64,000 nt of DNA from Buchnera aphidicola (Rhopalosiphum maidis) (GCF_003671935.1 NZ_CP032759.1:124001-188000), one strand, 5' to 3'; shown: positions 1 to 15,384, counted from the stretch's first letter. Notes: generated from the letters alone by a model not told the origin. Numbers and translations are program-made.

Positions 1-204
1 CGCTCAGTAGCTCGGCCAAGACAAATGGCAATGGCTATGGCAAAAGAATTGACTAATCATAGCTTACCTGAAATTGGAGATGCTTTCAGTGGAAGGGATC
101 ATACTACAGTACTGCATGCTTGTCGTAAAATTGAACAATTACGTGAAGAAAGTCACGATATTAAAGAAGATTTTTCAAATTTAATTAGAACTCTATCAGT
201 GTGA
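1..204 (+). CDS. dnaA: DnaA replication initiator, C-terminal fragment cut by the window edge
   Basis: Only the last 67 codons are present, ending in TGA. DnaA is the AAA+ initiator that binds 9-bp DnaA boxes and opens oriC. The visible part is domain IV, the helix-turn-helix DNA-binding domain, with the VARPRQMAM helix and the family signature [10 protein letters not shown]. From memory it is almost identical to E. coli DnaA, with Ser instead of Gly before GRDHTTV. The stop lies four bases before the dnaN start, so the two genes form one operon. This stretch is visibly richer in G+C than the genes that follow, as expected under strong purifying selection. The identity is certain; the 5' part lies outside the window. 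Confidence 0.97.
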   Translation, partial: RSVARPRQMAMAMAKELTNHSLPEIGDAFSGRDHTTVLHACRKIEQLREESHDIKEDFSNLIRTLSV

Positions 205-208
205 TATT

Positions 209-1309
209 ATGAAATTTATTATTCAAAACGATATTTTAGTTAAAAATTTAAAAAAAATAACACGATTACTAGTAAAAAATGTTTCATTTCCTATTTTAGA
301 AAATATATTAATTCAAATTGAAAATGGAATATTATCTTTAACAACAACTAATTTAGAAATAGAACTTGTTTCAAAAATTGAAATTTTAACAAAATACATA
401 CCAGGAAAAACAACTATTTCAGGTAGAAAAATTCTAAATATTTGTCGAAATTTTTCGGAAAAATCACAAATAAAAATGCAATTAAAAGAAAAAAAAATGT
501 ATATTTCTTCTGAAAATAGTAATTATGTATTAAGTACTTTATCTGCTGAAACTTTTCCAAACCATCAAAATTTTAATCATATTTCTAATTTTTATATATC
601 CTCAAATATCCTAAAGGAAATGATAGAAAAAACAGAATTTTCAATGGGAAAACAAGATGTACGATATTACTTAAATGGTATGTTGTTAGAAAAGAAAGAT
701 GAGTATCTACGTAGTGTTGCTACAGATGGATATAGATTAGCAATATCACATACTCAATTAAAAAAAGATATTAATTTTTTTTCAATTATTATTCCAAGCA
801 AAGCAGTAATGGAATTATTAAGATTATTAAACATTAAATCAAAATCATTAAATATTTTAATTGGTACCAACAGCATAAGAATACATATAAAAAATTTAAT
901 TTTTACTACTCAATTAATTGAAGGTGAATACCCTGATTATGAAAGTGTTTTATTTAAAGAAAAAAAGAATCCTATTGTTATCAATTCTATTTTATTAAAA
1001 AAATCATTATTACGTGCTGCTGTTTTTGCTCATGAAAAATTTTGTGGAATTGAAATAAATATTAAAAACAATAAATGTCAAGTACTATCTGATAATCAGG
1101 AAGAAGAAACTGCCGAAGATCTATTCGGTATCAATTATTTTGGAGAAGCAATAGAAATATCAATAAATGTTTATTATTTATTAGATGTAATCAATAATAT
1201 AAAAAGTGAAAAAATTACCTTGTTTTTAAATAAATCTCAATCTTCGATACAAATTGAAGAAGAAAATAATTCTTCAAATTCATACGTTATAATGCTATTG
1301 AAAAGATAA
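209..1309 (+). CDS. dnaN: DNA polymerase III beta subunit (sliding clamp)
   Basis: DnaN forms the ring-shaped dimer that tethers DNA polymerase III to DNA. The 366 residues equal the E. coli length. The three clamp folds are recognisable from conserved segments: an N-terminal stretch beginning [14 protein letters not shown], the middle segment with [10 protein letters not shown] near residue 170, and a C-terminal end YVIMLLKR that corresponds to the family's conserved VxMPMRL tail. It follows dnaA directly. recF, which follows dnaN in E. coli, is missing; the 143 bases before gyrB are AT-rich and hold no gene I can recognise. Confidence 0.97.
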   Translation: MKFIIQNDILVKNLKKITRLLVKNVSFPILENILIQIENGILSLTTTNLEIELVSKIEILTKYIPGKTTISGRKILNICRNFSEKSQIKMQLKEKKMYISSENSNYVLSTLSAETFPNHQNFNHISNFYISSNILKEMIEKTEFSMGKQDVRYYLNGMLLEKKDEYLRSVATDGYRLAISHTQLKKDINFFSIIIPSKAVMELLRLLNIKSKSLNILIGTNSIRIHIKNLIFTTQLIEGEYPDYESVLFKEKKNPIVINSILLKKSLLRAAVFAHEKFCGIEINIKNNKCQVLSDNQEEETAEDLFGINYFGEAIEISINVYYLLDVINNIKSEKITLFLNKSQSSIQIEEENNSSNSYVIMLLKR

Positions 1310-1416
1310 AAAAGAATAATTTAAATATATCAAAAAATTTTAGAACATAAACTTTATAATATTAAAAAAAATAATTAAAGTTTTAAAAATAAAAAATATA
1401 TCATTATTAATGATAA

Positions 1417-3864
<2,448 letters not shown>

Positions 3865-3934
3865 ACATATAATTAAAACGCTATAAAACAGGTGTACATT
3901 TTTGTATCATTTTAAAAAAATTTAACTAATAATT

Positions 3935-3957
3935 GCGGCAGGAAGAAAACCAGCCGC
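3935..3957. terminator. Bidirectional terminator between gyrB and atpC
   Basis: A GCGGC/GCCGC stem (3935-3939 with 3953-3957), extended by an inner GG/CC pair after one A-A mismatch, is one of the few GC-rich hairpins in the window. A T-rich tract follows on the plus strand and an A/T-rich tract lies on the other side, so it can end both gyrB and the atp operon, whose last gene stops ten bases away. Confidence 0.75.
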
Positions 3958-3966
3958 GAAAATTTT

Positions 3967-4383
3967 TTATTTTTTAAATTTATCCATAATTTCAAGAACA
4001 CGTAATTTTGCAATTGCTTTAGAAATTTCAAGTAAAACATCGTCTTTTTTAACAGTTATAGTTTTTTTTGCAAAATTTTCTTCAGCTTCTTTCTTTGCTT
4101 GTAAGACACGTTTCCGATCTAAATCAATACCACGAATAGCAATATCTGCTAAAATAGAAACAACGGAAGGCTGGACTTCTAAGATACCCCCAGATATATA
4201 AAGACACTCTTCTTTTTTATTTGTATGGAATATATATACTATCCCTGGTTTAATTATGCTTAGTAATTGAGTGTGTCCTGGATAAATTCCCATTTCTCCT
4301 TCACTTCCAGATACTTGTATTTTATTTACTGATCCAGAAAATATACGTTTTTTAACACTGACAATATCTAAGTAAAAATTCAT
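3967..4383 (-). CDS. atpC: ATP synthase F1 epsilon subunit
   Basis: Epsilon is part of the F1 central stalk and an internal inhibitor of ATP hydrolysis. The beta-sandwich domain is recognisable by [17 protein letters not shown] near residue 30, followed by a C-terminal helical part. I chose the ATG giving MNFYLDIVS, 138 residues (E. coli 139), because it aligns with the family start and has a GGAT sequence about nine bases upstream. The open frame extends four codons further to a TTG, which is less likely. It is the last gene of the operon, 21 bases after atpD, and is followed by a strong hairpin. Confidence 0.95.
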   Translation of the reverse strand: MNFYLDIVSVKKRIFSGSVNKIQVSGSEGEMGIYPGHTQLLSIIKPGIVYIFHTNKKEECLYISGGILEVQPSVVSILADIAIRGIDLDRKRVLQAKKEAEENFAKKTITVKKDDVLLEISKAIAKLRVLEIMDKFKK

Positions 4384-4404
4384 GGATATATCCAAAATAT
4401 TTAA

Positions 4405-5826
<1,422 letters not shown>

Positions 5827-6702
5827 TTAATCTACTGATACTGCTGATGCTCCTGAAACAATTTCAGTCAATTCTTGAGTAATGTTAGCTTGACGAACTT
5901 TATTATAAATTAACTGTAATTCTTTAATACGATTGCTACTATTATCTGTCGCAGTTTTCATAGCAACCATACGAGCGGCTTGTTCACTTGCAATATTTTC
6001 TAAAATGCTTTGGTAAATCTGAGATTCAATATATCGATCAAATAACGTATCTAAAATTAATTTAGATTCTGGTTCATATAAATAATCCCATTTTATTGTC
6101 TTTTTGTAGAGAACATTTTCTTTACTGCAAAGTGGTAAGAGCTGACTGATTTTTGGGTACTGCGACAACTTATTATGAAACTTATTATAAGCAATAAAAA
6201 GTCTATCAATTTGATTATTTTGATACTTTTCTAAAATAATTTTAATTGAACCAATTAATTTTGATAAATCGGGATTTTCACCTAAGTTTGTTACACTTGA
6301 AATAACAGAACTACCGTATAACTTAAAAACAGATAAACTTTTTAAACCAAATAATATTAAATCAGCAGGTACATTTGTTTTAGCAAAATCTTGAATTTTA
6401 AATAGTACTTGTTTAAAAAGATTAGTATTTAAACTACCACATAATCCTCGATCAGTAGAAACTATAATAATACCAATTCTTTTATTATTTCTCTTTTCTA
6501 AATAACTGTGTTTATATTCTAAACTACCTTGTAAAACATGATGAATTACTTTTTTAATTATTTCAGAATATGGTCTACCTAAATGCATTCTTTCTTCTGT
6601 TTTTCTCATTTTAGAAACAGCAACCATTTCCATAGCTTTAGTAATTTTCTTGGTATTTATAACACTTGTTATTTGATTTTTAATTTCTTTTTTACTTGCC
6701 AC
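5827..6702 (-). CDS. atpG: ATP synthase F1 gamma subunit
   Basis: Gamma is the rotating central shaft of F1. The 291 residues compare with 287 in E. coli. The N-terminal coiled coil begins with KEIKNQITSVINTKKITKAM and the C-terminal helix contains QAARMVAMKTATDNS, both family hallmarks. GIIIVSTDRGLCGSLN is the conserved central strand. It is 21 bases upstream of atpD and 62 bases downstream of atpA in the same transcription unit. Confidence 0.97.
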   Translation of the reverse strand: MASKKEIKNQITSVINTKKITKAMEMVAVSKMRKTEERMHLGRPYSEIIKKVIHHVLQGSLEYKHSYLEKRNNKRIGIIIVSTDRGLCGSLNTNLFKQVLFKIQDFAKTNVPADLILFGLKSLSVFKLYGSSVISSVTNLGENPDLSKLIGSIKIILEKYQNNQIDRLFIAYNKFHNKLSQYPKISQLLPLCSKENVLYKKTIKWDYLYEPESKLILDTLFDRYIESQIYQSILENIASEQAARMVAMKTATDNSSNRIKELQLIYNKVRQANITQELTEIVSGASAVSVD

Positions 6703-6764
6703 TATTTTATCTCAATGAGTTTTTTTGTATTGTTAGAAAATAAAAATTAGAAAAAATTTTAAAA

Positions 6765-8297
6765 TCAAGAATTTTTAAAATTATTAATTAATTCTATAAA
6801 ATTTTTCTTTATTATATCATTGAAATTTCCATCTTTGTTTATTTCTTTCATTAAATCTAAATGATAATTATAAGCATATACTAAAATTTCTTTTTCAAAT
6901 TGAACGATTTTTTCTACAGAAATATCATCAAGAAAATTATTTTCGGCAATAAAAAACATTAGTGCTTGTTCTGCTATAGACATAGGTCTATATTGTTTTT
7001 GTTTTAATAACTCAGTAATTTTTTGACCATACGTTAATTGTTTTCGAGTTGTTTGATCTAAATCAGATGCAAATTGCGAAAATGCAGCAAGTTCATTATA
7101 TTGAGCTAATGCAGTGCGAATTCCAGAAGATAATTGTTTAATAATTTTAGTTTGAGCGGCACTACCGACACGAGATACAGATATACCTGCGTTTACAGCT
7201 GGTCGAATACCTGAATTAAACAAATTAGATTCTAAAAATATTTGTCCATCAGTGATAGAAATTACATTTGTAGGAACAAATGCAGAAACATCACCAGATT
7301 GTGTTTCAATAATAGGTAAAGCCGTAAGAGAACCAGTTTTTCCAATAATTTTACCTTTCGTAATCTTCTTCACATGCTCTTTAGACACACGAGCAGCTCT
7401 CTCTAATAAACGTGAATGAAGATAAAATACATCTCCTGGAAACGCTTCTCTTCCAGGTGGTCTTCGTAATAATAAAGAAATTTGGCGATATGCTATTGCA
7501 TGTTTTGAAAGATCATCATAAACAATTAAAGCATCTTTTCCTCGATCACGAAAATATTCTCCCATTGCACAACCGGAGTAAGGTGCTAAATATTGTAAAG
7601 AAGCTGCTTCTGAAGCTGAAGCAACAACAACAATAGTATTTAACAAAGCATCATGTTCATCTAATTTTTTCACAACATTGATAATAGTCGACAGTTTTTG
7701 TCCTATAGCAACATAAATACATGGAATATTAAATGCTTTTTGATTAATAATAGTATCTATTGCAAGCGCTGTTTTTCCTGTTTGTCTATCTCCAATAATT
7801 AATTCACGTTGTCCACGACCAATAGGAATCATCGAATCAATAGCTTTATAACCAGTTTGTATAGGTTCGTTAATTGATTGTCGATCAATAACACCAGGCG
7901 CATCCGCTTCTACTGGCAAATAGACGTCATGTTTTATAGAACCTTTTTCATCAATAGGAAAACCTAATGCATTAACTATTCTACCTAACAGTGCAAAACC
8001 TGCTGGAACTTCTAGGATTTTTCCTGTGCATCTAACTTTAGTACCTTCAGTAATATGAATATAGGGTCCCATAACTACAGCACCAATTGTGTCTCTTTCT
8101 ATATTTAATGCAATTGCATATTCGTTTTCAGGCAATAAAATCATTTCTCCTAACATAACATTAGAAAGACCATAAATTTTTATGATACCATCATTAACAG
8201 AAATAATAGTACCTTCATTATAAGATTGATTAAATACTTCAAATTGAGCAATTCTTTCTTTAATCAATTGACTAATTTCTGTAGAATTTAATTGCAT
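6765..8297 (-). CDS. atpA: ATP synthase F1 alpha subunit
   Basis: Alpha forms the non-catalytic nucleotide sites that alternate with beta. The 510 residues compare with 513 in E. coli. The Walker A motif GDRQTGKT is at residues 169-176, exactly the E. coli position. The signature [17 protein letters not shown] lies near residue 370, and the arginine in SVSRVG is the finger that reaches the beta site. It follows atpH by 13 bases. The reverse-frame reading inside this gene is a shadow. Confidence 0.98.
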   Translation of the reverse strand: MQLNSTEISQLIKERIAQFEVFNQSYNEGTIISVNDGIIKIYGLSNVMLGEMILLPENEYAIALNIERDTIGAVVMGPYIHITEGTKVRCTGKILEVPAGFALLGRIVNALGFPIDEKGSIKHDVYLPVEADAPGVIDRQSINEPIQTGYKAIDSMIPIGRGQRELIIGDRQTGKTALAIDTIINQKAFNIPCIYVAIGQKLSTIINVVKKLDEHDALLNTIVVVASASEAASLQYLAPYSGCAMGEYFRDRGKDALIVYDDLSKHAIAYRQISLLLRRPPGREAFPGDVFYLHSRLLERAARVSKEHVKKITKGKIIGKTGSLTALPIIETQSGDVSAFVPTNVISITDGQIFLESNLFNSGIRPAVNAGISVSRVGSAAQTKIIKQLSSGIRTALAQYNELAAFSQFASDLDQTTRKQLTYGQKITELLKQKQYRPMSIAEQALMFFIAENNFLDDISVEKIVQFEKEILVYAYNYHLDLMKEINKDGNFNDIIKKNFIELINNFKNS

Positions 8298-8310
8298 ATA
8301 TAATGCTCGC

Positions 8311-8844
8311 TTAAAAATTTAAAACTTCAGATAATTGTTTAAGATAACTACGAACAGAATAATCAAACACCATATCATTTTTTTTTATGACTATACCATC
8401 AAGTATTTCTTGATCAATTTTATATATAAACTTTATTTTAGATAAAAATGCTTTTTGCAATACACAACGTATATCAATAATCTCGCTTTTTTGCAAAGAA
8501 TATGCTGATGTTAATTCAATAATGGTATTACCTTGATAAGATGTTTCTAATTTTAAAAACTGTTGCAGTATATTATTAAATATTCTAAAACGCTGATTTT
8601 TCGCTAATAATTTTATTAAATTTCTTGCATGATCATTAATTTGATCACCAGCAATAAAAATAAAACAAGACGATAAATAACTAGGAGATAAAGATCCAGA
8701 TAAAAATTTCTCAATTTTTTTTGAAAAAACCATTTCATTAATAAAAATGAGCATTTTTTTCCATTTTTCTATTGATTTATTTTCTACAGCTAATTCGAAA
8801 ATCGCTTTAGCGTATGGTCTAGCAATAGTATCAAACGATGACAT
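8311..8844 (-). CDS. atpH: ATP synthase F1 delta subunit
   Basis: Delta (OSCP) joins the peripheral b stalk to the top of F1. The length of 177 residues equals E. coli. The start region [23 protein letters not shown] and the C-terminal segment [24 protein letters not shown] match the family (E. coli ...[23 protein letters not shown], from memory). Sequence divergence is higher than for alpha and beta, as usual for this subunit. It is placed between atpF and atpA as in E. coli. Confidence 0.95.
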   Translation of the reverse strand: MSSFDTIARPYAKAIFELAVENKSIEKWKKMLIFINEMVFSKKIEKFLSGSLSPSYLSSCFIFIAGDQINDHARNLIKLLAKNQRFRIFNNILQQFLKLETSYQGNTIIELTSAYSLQKSEIIDIRCVLQKAFLSKIKFIYKIDQEILDGIVIKKNDMVFDYSVRSYLKQLSEVLNF

Positions 8845-8860
8845 TAATCTTTCACCTATA

Positions 8861-9346
8861 TTAATTTTTTATCTGTGATAAAGAAATAATTAAATTTTTT
8901 ATTAAGTCTTTATTTTTATCTTTTTGAATGTTCTCTTTAATAATTTTTTCAGCTATAGAAATAGATAAATCTACAATTTCTTTATGTAATTTTTTACGTT
9001 CTTGCATAATTTTTATATCGATTTCTAATTGATTTCTTAAAAAAATTTTTTTACTTTCCTCTACAGCAATATTTTTCGCATTCTCTAAAATAATCAATTT
9101 TTGTTTATTTGCTTCATTTATAATAAAAGAAGCTTTTTCTTTAGAAACTTGAATTGTTTCATTCATTTTTTTTTGAATAATGAGAAATTCTTCTTTGGCT
9201 TTTTTTAAAGAAATTAAAGATTCTTCAATGTTTTTTTGTCTTGTTTCAATAGCAAAAATAATAGGAGGCCATATATATTTCATACAAAACCAAACGAATA
9301 AAAAAAATGAAAGTGCTTGTCCAAGAATTGTTGCATTAAGATTCAC
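8861..9346 (-). CDS. atpF: ATP synthase Fo subunit b
   Basis: Subunit b dimerises into the peripheral stalk. The 161 residues have one N-terminal membrane segment (about residues 8-26, LGQALSFFLFVWFCMKYIW) followed by a long charged helix with a coiled-coil pattern, rich in Lys and Glu. The start MNLNATILGQ matches the family. In E. coli atpF follows atpE closely. Here the spacer is 114 bases and contains a hairpin with a T-rich tail, listed separately. Confidence 0.95.
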   Translation of the reverse strand: MNLNATILGQALSFFLFVWFCMKYIWPPIIFAIETRQKNIEESLISLKKAKEEFLIIQKKMNETIQVSKEKASFIINEANKQKLIILENAKNIAVEESKKIFLRNQLEIDIKIMQERKKLHKEIVDLSISIAEKIIKENIQKDKNKDLIKNLIISLSQIKN

Positions 9347-9379
9347 GATAATGGACCTTATGTATTAAAAATAAAAATT

Positions 9380-9410
9380 AATCTTTACGCTATCTAAAAA
9401 CGTAAAGATT
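9380..9410 (-). terminator. Hairpin with T-rich tail between atpE and atpF (possible attenuator or 3'-end stabiliser)
   Basis: AATCTTTACG and CGTAAAGATT form a perfect ten-pair stem around an 11-base loop. Read in the direction of the operon, the stem is followed by AATTTTTATTTTT. It begins 50 bases after the atpE stop codon and ends 33 bases before the atpF start. Partial termination, or protection of the transcript end, would raise atpE mRNA relative to downstream genes. That effect is an inference; the structure is seen directly. Confidence 0.55.
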
Positions 9411-9460
9411 TTACTTATAATTTAAAGCAATAAATTTTTTTAAAAAGAAATAAAAGAAAA

Positions 9461-9724
<264 letters not shown>

Positions 9725-9742
9725 TTATGGTCAATTTTCATC

Positions 9743-10570
<828 letters not shown>

Positions 10571-10704
10571 TCATTTATTTTATATATTTTAAAAATAAAA
10601 AAAACGAAATAAAGTAACTAATTTTAAAAATACTAAATTAATAAATAAAATCAAGAAAAATATTATATATTTAAAATTAATTAAAAAGTGAAAAAGACAA
10701 TTTA

Positions 10705-12600
10705 TCATAATACATGATTTTTATAATATTCTTTTTTTAAATGTATTAATAAAATAGATATAGTTGCTGGTGTTATACCAGAAATACGCGACGCTTGACC
10801 AACGGAAACCGGTTTATAATCATTTAATTTTGAAGCAGCTTCATGAGATAAACCTTTGATTTTATTATAATCATAGGTAGGTAGCAAGGGAGTATTTTCA
10901 TTTTTTAAATGTCTATTTATTTCTTCTAACTGTCTTTTAATATAACCTTCATATTTAATTTGATTTTCTATTTGATCTGCTGCTTCTAAATCAGAAATAC
11001 CTGTTTCGAATGCTTTTAAAAAATTTAAATTTTTATATGTAATTTCTGGACGTTTTAACAAATTTAAAATATTTACTTTTTTAGTTAAAACAATATTAAA
11101 TAAATTACTTAAAATATCAGCATCAGAAGATTCAGGATATAATTCTATTTTTTTTAAACGATTAGTTTCATTATGAATATTCAATATTTTTTCATTATAA
11201 CGAACCCATCTTGAATTATCTACTAATCCTAATTTATAAGCAATTTTAGTTAAACGTAAATCAGCATTATCTTCTCTCAAAGTTAACCTATATTCAGCTC
11301 TTGAAGTAAACATTCGATAAGGTTCTTTGGCACCTTGAGTAGTTAAATCATCAATAAGAACACCTAAATAAGCTTGATCACGTCTAGGGAACCATTGTTT
11401 ACAATCTTTTGCATTTAAAGCTGCATTCAACCCTGCTAGAAGTCCTTGAGAAGCAGCTTCTTCATATCCAGTAGTACCGTTAATTTGACCGGCTAAAAAA
11501 AGACCTTTAATCCATTTACTTTCTAGAGTAAGATTTAAATCCTTAGGATCAAAAAAATCATATTCTACAGCATAACCAGGAGTAATAATTTTAGATTTTT
11601 CTAAACCTTTTATAGATTTTACTATCTCTTTTTGCACATCCAAAGGTAAACTAGTTGAAATACCATTAGGATATATTTTAATACTAGTTAATCCTTCTGG
11701 TTCTAAAAAAATTTGATGAGATTTCCTATCAGGAAAACGTATAATTTTATCTTCAATTGAAGGACAATATCGAGGACCTAAACCTTTAATTATACCTGTA
11801 TATATAGGACTCTTGTCTAAATTATTACGTATTATTTCATGTGTTTTTTCATTGGTATGTGTAAGAAAACATGGTATTTGAAGAGGATGATTAGAAACAT
11901 GTCCCATAAATGAAAAAACAGGAGTAGGAATATCACTATGCTGAACAAATAAATTTTCAAAGTTAATTGTATTAATGTCAATCCGAGGTGGTGTTCCAGT
12001 TTTTAATCTATTTACACGAAGAGGTAAATCTCTTAAACGAAGAGCTAAATCTATGGATGCTTTTTCTCCTTTTCTTCCAGAAGAATAACTGTTCAACCCT
12101 ATGTGTATTTTCCCTCCTAAAAAAGTACCTGTAGACAATACAACTGATTTAGAATAAAAACTTATGTTACTTTGAGTTAAAACGCCTATAACTTGATAAT
12201 TTTTAACAATTAAATCTTTTACTTCTTCTCCTAAAATTAATAAATTAACTTCTTTGTTTAATAAATTTTTTATATTTTGACAATAAAGTATTCTATCAGC
12301 TTGAGCTCTAGTAGACCTCACAGCAGGACCTTTTTTAGAATTTAAAATTCTAAATTGAATCCCTGAATAATCAATAGCTCTAGCCATCAAACCACCTAAA
12401 GCATCTATTTCTTTTACCAAATGGCTCTTTCCTATTCCTCCAATTGCTGGATTACAAGATAATACACCTATGTCATCAATTTTTTGAGTTAATAATAATG
12501 TTTTACAACCTATCCTTGCAGAGGCTGCCGCAGCTTCAGTACCAGCATGTCCTCCACCAATAACAATAACATCAAAATTTTTTAAATACGACTTCAACAT
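10705..12600 (-). CDS. mnmG: tRNA U34 carboxymethylaminomethyl modification enzyme MnmG (GidA)
   Basis: MnmG with MnmE modifies U34 of tRNAs that read split codon boxes, using FAD, methylene-THF and NADH. The 631 residues compare with 629 in E. coli. The N-terminal FAD site is [14 protein letters not shown] near residue 12. The family signatures [12 protein letters not shown] and [16 protein letters not shown] are intact. AGGG lies about nine bases upstream of the ATG. The gene reads away from the likely oriC gap, as in E. coli, and is followed by the atp operon. Confidence 0.97.
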   Translation of the reverse strand: MLKSYLKNFDVIVIGGGHAGTEAAAASARIGCKTLLLTQKIDDIGVLSCNPAIGGIGKSHLVKEIDALGGLMARAIDYSGIQFRILNSKKGPAVRSTRAQADRILYCQNIKNLLNKEVNLLILGEEVKDLIVKNYQVIGVLTQSNISFYSKSVVLSTGTFLGGKIHIGLNSYSSGRKGEKASIDLALRLRDLPLRVNRLKTGTPPRIDINTINFENLFVQHSDIPTPVFSFMGHVSNHPLQIPCFLTHTNEKTHEIIRNNLDKSPIYTGIIKGLGPRYCPSIEDKIIRFPDRKSHQIFLEPEGLTSIKIYPNGISTSLPLDVQKEIVKSIKGLEKSKIITPGYAVEYDFFDPKDLNLTLESKWIKGLFLAGQINGTTGYEEAASQGLLAGLNAALNAKDCKQWFPRRDQAYLGVLIDDLTTQGAKEPYRMFTSRAEYRLTLREDNADLRLTKIAYKLGLVDNSRWVRYNEKILNIHNETNRLKKIELYPESSDADILSNLFNIVLTKKVNILNLLKRPEITYKNLNFLKAFETGISDLEAADQIENQIKYEGYIKRQLEEINRHLKNENTPLLPTYDYNKIKGLSHEAASKLNDYKPVSVGQASRISGITPATISILLIHLKKEYYKNHVL

Positions 12601-12628
12601 ACAAAAGACCCTTTAAAATATTCAAATT

Positions 12629-12657
12629 ATTCTATACAGTATTAATATTTTAATCAA
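12629..12657 (-). promoter_or_regulatory. Sigma-70 type promoter for mnmG
   Basis: On the minus strand TTGATT (12657-12652) and TAGAAT (12634-12629) are separated by 17 bases, close to TTGACA/TATAAT. The implied start of transcription is about 22 bases before the mnmG ATG. It may also serve the atp operon by read-through. Confidence 0.5.
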
Positions 12658-12777
12658 GATAACACATAATAAATATTCAAAATAAAATATTACAAACAAA
12701 AATAATTAAAGATTGTTTTTCTGTTTTTAAAAATAAAAAAAAAAAGAATAATACTTATTATTAGTAAACATAAAATC

Positions 12778-12786
12778 TGTGGATAA
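12778..12786 (-). promoter_or_regulatory. Perfect DnaA box (TTATCCACA on the minus strand)
   Basis: The plus strand reads TGTGGATAA, the exact complement of the high-affinity E. coli consensus. A chance match is unlikely because the box is one of the most G+C-rich spots in an AT-rich gap. Its position beside mnmG supports use at oriC. Confidence 0.75.
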
Positions 12787-13040
12787 GTCACGTGTGATAT
12801 TGATAATCAAAGAAGTTCTTGAACTAACTAACTGTGTACAATTAGTGTTTTTCATACGAATAACTTTTTTTATATGTTATAATTTTAATCAAAATTAAAC
12901 AAAAATTTACTCTAAAAAAAGTTACTATTGCATTCATGATTATTTTTTTTATAAATTAATAAAAAACTATCTACTAATAACAAAAAATTTTAAATTATAT
13001 ATCGTTAAAAAATAAAAAACTAAAATAAGGAAAAATAGAA

Positions 13041-13634
13041 ATGCATTTAAATAAGATGAAAAAATTAACTATATTAAATAAAAAAACATATTTAATGATA
13101 TTTCTTCTGGTTTTTCTTATTTTTTTTGTTGTTTTGTTTAAAAAACCGAAAGAAAAAAAAATAAATTCACAAGAATTCAGATACGAAGAAATTATAAAAA
13201 AAATAAATGCAAAAAAAAATCAAGATTTAAGTACAATTGAAAAATTTATTATAGAAAACAAAAATATTTATGGAACTTTATCTTCTCTTTTTTTAGCAAA
13301 AGAATATATTTTAGATAATAATTTAGATAAAGCTTTTATCCAATTAAACAATAGCTTAAAATATACAAAAGAAGAAAATTTAAAAAATATACTGAAATTA
13401 AGAATGGCAAGAATAAAAATTCAACAAAATAAAAATCAAGATGCAATGAAAATACTAGAAAAAATAAAAGACGATAGTTGGATAAGTATAGTAGAAAACA
13501 TAAAAGGTGATATTTTTATGAAAAATAAAGACATTAAAAAAGCAAAATTAGCGTGGGAAAAAAGTAAATATTTTCAACAATCTAATGCATCTAAAGAAAT
13601 GATTAATATGAAAATTAATCAAATAAAAAAATAA
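13041..13634 (+). CDS. yfgM: YfgM-type SecYEG ancillary protein (membrane-anchored TPR protein)
   Basis: YfgM is an inner-membrane protein that binds the SecYEG translocon with the chaperone PpiD. This 197-residue protein (E. coli 206) has one N-terminal membrane segment (about residues 18-35) and then Tpr-like helices. Recognisable conserved stretches are FIIENKNIYGTLSSLFLAKE near residue 70, LKLRMARIKIQQNK near residue 118 and a C-terminal MINMKINQI. In E. coli the order is yfgM-bamB-der; here bamB is missing and der follows after 35 bases. AAGGA precedes the start. Confidence 0.88.
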   Translation: MHLNKMKKLTILNKKTYLMIFLLVFLIFFVVLFKKPKEKKINSQEFRYEEIIKKINAKKNQDLSTIEKFIIENKNIYGTLSSLFLAKEYILDNNLDKAFIQLNNSLKYTKEENLKNILKLRMARIKIQQNKNQDAMKILEKIKDDSWISIVENIKGDIFMKNKDIKKAKLAWEKSKYFQQSNASKEMINMKINQIKK

Positions 13635-13669
13635 ATGCAAAATTTAAAATAAAAAAATGGATACTTAAA

Positions 13670-15031
13670 ATGTTACCTATCATTGTATTAATTGGACGTA
13701 CTAATGTAGGAAAATCTACTTTGTTTAATATATTGAGTAGAACTAGAAAAGCACTAGTTGCTGACTATCCCGGACTTACTAAAGACAGAAATTATGGATC
13801 TTGTTACTTAACAGAAAATAAAAAAATAATTATAGTAGATACAGCAGGACTCGACTTTAAATTACAAAAAATAGAAAAAAAAAGTCATGAACAAACTTTA
13901 AAAGCTATTCAAGAATGCGATGGAATTTTATTTTTAGTAGATGCTCGTGATGGAATCATGCCACAAGAATATGAAATTGCTGAAGAAATAAGAAAATATC
14001 AAAAAAAAACAATATTAGTAATTAATAAAGTAGATGGCATTAAAGAAGATTCTAAAATTAATGAATTTTATTCTTTAGGATTTAAAGAAAATATAAAAAT
14101 TTCTGCAAGTCATAACCAAGGAATTAATAGTCTTATTTCAAAGTATTTAACTCCTTGGATTACAAAAAAATTTAAAGAAACAAACCTAGAAAAAAACAGT
14201 CAAGAACATTCCATAAGAGAAAAAATTTCCGTAACAGTTGCATGTATAGGAAAACCAAATGTTGGAAAATCAACGTTGATTAATTCAATAATCATGAAAA
14301 AAAGAATGATTACTTCTAAAACACCTGGTACAACAGTAGATACTGTGTCAGTACCTATTAAATACAACAATAAAAATTATATTTTTATAGATACTGCAGG
14401 AACATCTAAAAAAAAATCTAAAAAAAATAAAATAGAAAAATTTTCTACAATTAAAACATTGCAAACGATTGAAAAATCAGATTTAACTTTACTCGTAATA
14501 GACGCAAAAAATGAAATATCTAATCAAGATTTATTATTAGCGAACTTTGTTGAAGAATCCGGAAAACCATTAATTATTGTAATTAATAAATGTGATTTAT
14601 TAAAATTATCAGAAAAAAAGAATTTACAGAATTTGATTAAATATCAATTAAAATATTATTTCTTTTCAAGAATACATTTTATATCAGCGCTTTATAATGA
14701 AGGAACATTTGAACTTTTTCAATCTATTGATATGTCTTATAATTCTTCTAAAAGAAAAATACAAACTTCAGAGCTCATGAAAATCATGCATACAGCAATA
14801 AAAAAACACCACCCTCCAATGATAAATGGACGACGAATAAAACTAAAATATGTCCATCTAGGAAGCTCTAATCCAGTTAAAATTATTATACATGGTAATC
14901 AAGTAAAAAATTTATCTTTATCTTATAAAAAATACCTAAAAAATTTCTTTTACGAAACACTGAAAATGAATGGAATACCAATAAAAATACAATTTAAAGA
15001 AACTATTAATCCATATATTTCAAAAAAATAA
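13670..15031 (+). CDS. der: Ribosome-associated GTPase Der (EngA)
   Basis: Der is a double-GTPase required for 50S ribosome maturation. Both G domains are visible: GRTNVGKSTLF near residue 8 with DTAGL and NKVD, and GKPNVGKSTLI near residue 196 with DTAG and NKCD. A KH-like domain closes the protein. At 453 residues it is shorter than E. coli Der (490), mainly by a shorter acidic linker and tail. Its stop codon abuts the stop of the opposing fdx gene with no spacer. Confidence 0.96.
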   Translation: MLPIIVLIGRTNVGKSTLFNILSRTRKALVADYPGLTKDRNYGSCYLTENKKIIIVDTAGLDFKLQKIEKKSHEQTLKAIQECDGILFLVDARDGIMPQEYEIAEEIRKYQKKTILVINKVDGIKEDSKINEFYSLGFKENIKISASHNQGINSLISKYLTPWITKKFKETNLEKNSQEHSIREKISVTVACIGKPNVGKSTLINSIIMKKRMITSKTPGTTVDTVSVPIKYNNKNYIFIDTAGTSKKKSKKNKIEKFSTIKTLQTIEKSDLTLLVIDAKNEISNQDLLLANFVEESGKPLIIVINKCDLLKLSEKKNLQNLIKYQLKYYFFSRIHFISALYNEGTFELFQSIDMSYNSSKRKIQTSELMKIMHTAIKKHHPPMINGRRIKLKYVHLGSSNPVKIIIHGNQVKNLSLSYKKYLKNFFYETLKMNGIPIKIQFKETINPYISKK

Positions 15032-15367
15032 CTAATTTTCTATTGTATAATTCGTATTATATAAGGGAATTTGTACTTCTATGTCACTAGTACCAATAAC
15101 TGCTTGACAACTCAATCGACTCGTAGATTCTAAACCCCAAGCTTTATCTAATACATCTTCTTCTTTTTCAGACCATCCTGAAAGAGAACGAAAACCTTTT
15201 GTTATAATACAATGACACGTACTACAAGCACACGATTTTTCACAAGCATGTTCTAATTTAATGTTATTTTTTAATGCAACATTTAAAATAGTTTCACCTT
15301 CTTTAGATTCAAAACATCCACCTTTAGGCAATAAAAATTTATGAGGTAAAAAATATATTTTAGGCAT
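15032..15367 (-). CDS. fdx: [2Fe-2S] ferredoxin of the ISC system
   Basis: Fdx supplies electrons during Fe-S cluster assembly. The start chosen, MPKIYFLPH, gives 111 residues as in E. coli and has a purine-rich AGAAGAG upstream; a TTG seven codons further upstream overlaps the hscA stop and is unlikely. The cluster ligands are in [12 protein letters not shown] near residues 42-53 and LSCQ near residue 87. The tail EIQ..YN retains the acidic-basic character of the family. It is the last gene of the isc operon and converges on der without a gap. Confidence 0.95.
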   Translation of the reverse strand: MPKIYFLPHKFLLPKGGCFESKEGETILNVALKNNIKLEHACEKSCACSTCHCIITKGFRSLSGWSEKEEDVLDKAWGLESTSRLSCQAVIGTSDIEVQIPLYNTNYTIEN

Positions 15368-15384
15368 TATATAATCTCTTCTAA

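Larger units (their letters stand above)
12601..13040. other. Candidate replication origin gap between mnmG and yfgM
   Basis: This 440-base stretch has no gene. Next to mnmG it is almost pure A+T (roughly 12660-12770), as expected of a DNA-unwinding element. It is followed by a perfect DnaA box at 12778-12786 and a 7/9 match in the same orientation at 12833-12841. In E. coli the unwinding element also lies on the mnmG side of oriC, followed by box R1 in the same orientation. I find no GATC sites in this gap, so SeqA/Dam control as in E. coli is not visible. The gap also holds the mnmG promoter and a TATAAT at 12878-12883 that could serve yfgM-der. Confidence 0.55.

Noticed and set aside
7412-7636. 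Plus-strand ORF opposite atpA
   Set aside because: Antisense shadow of a strongly conserved gene; no family features.
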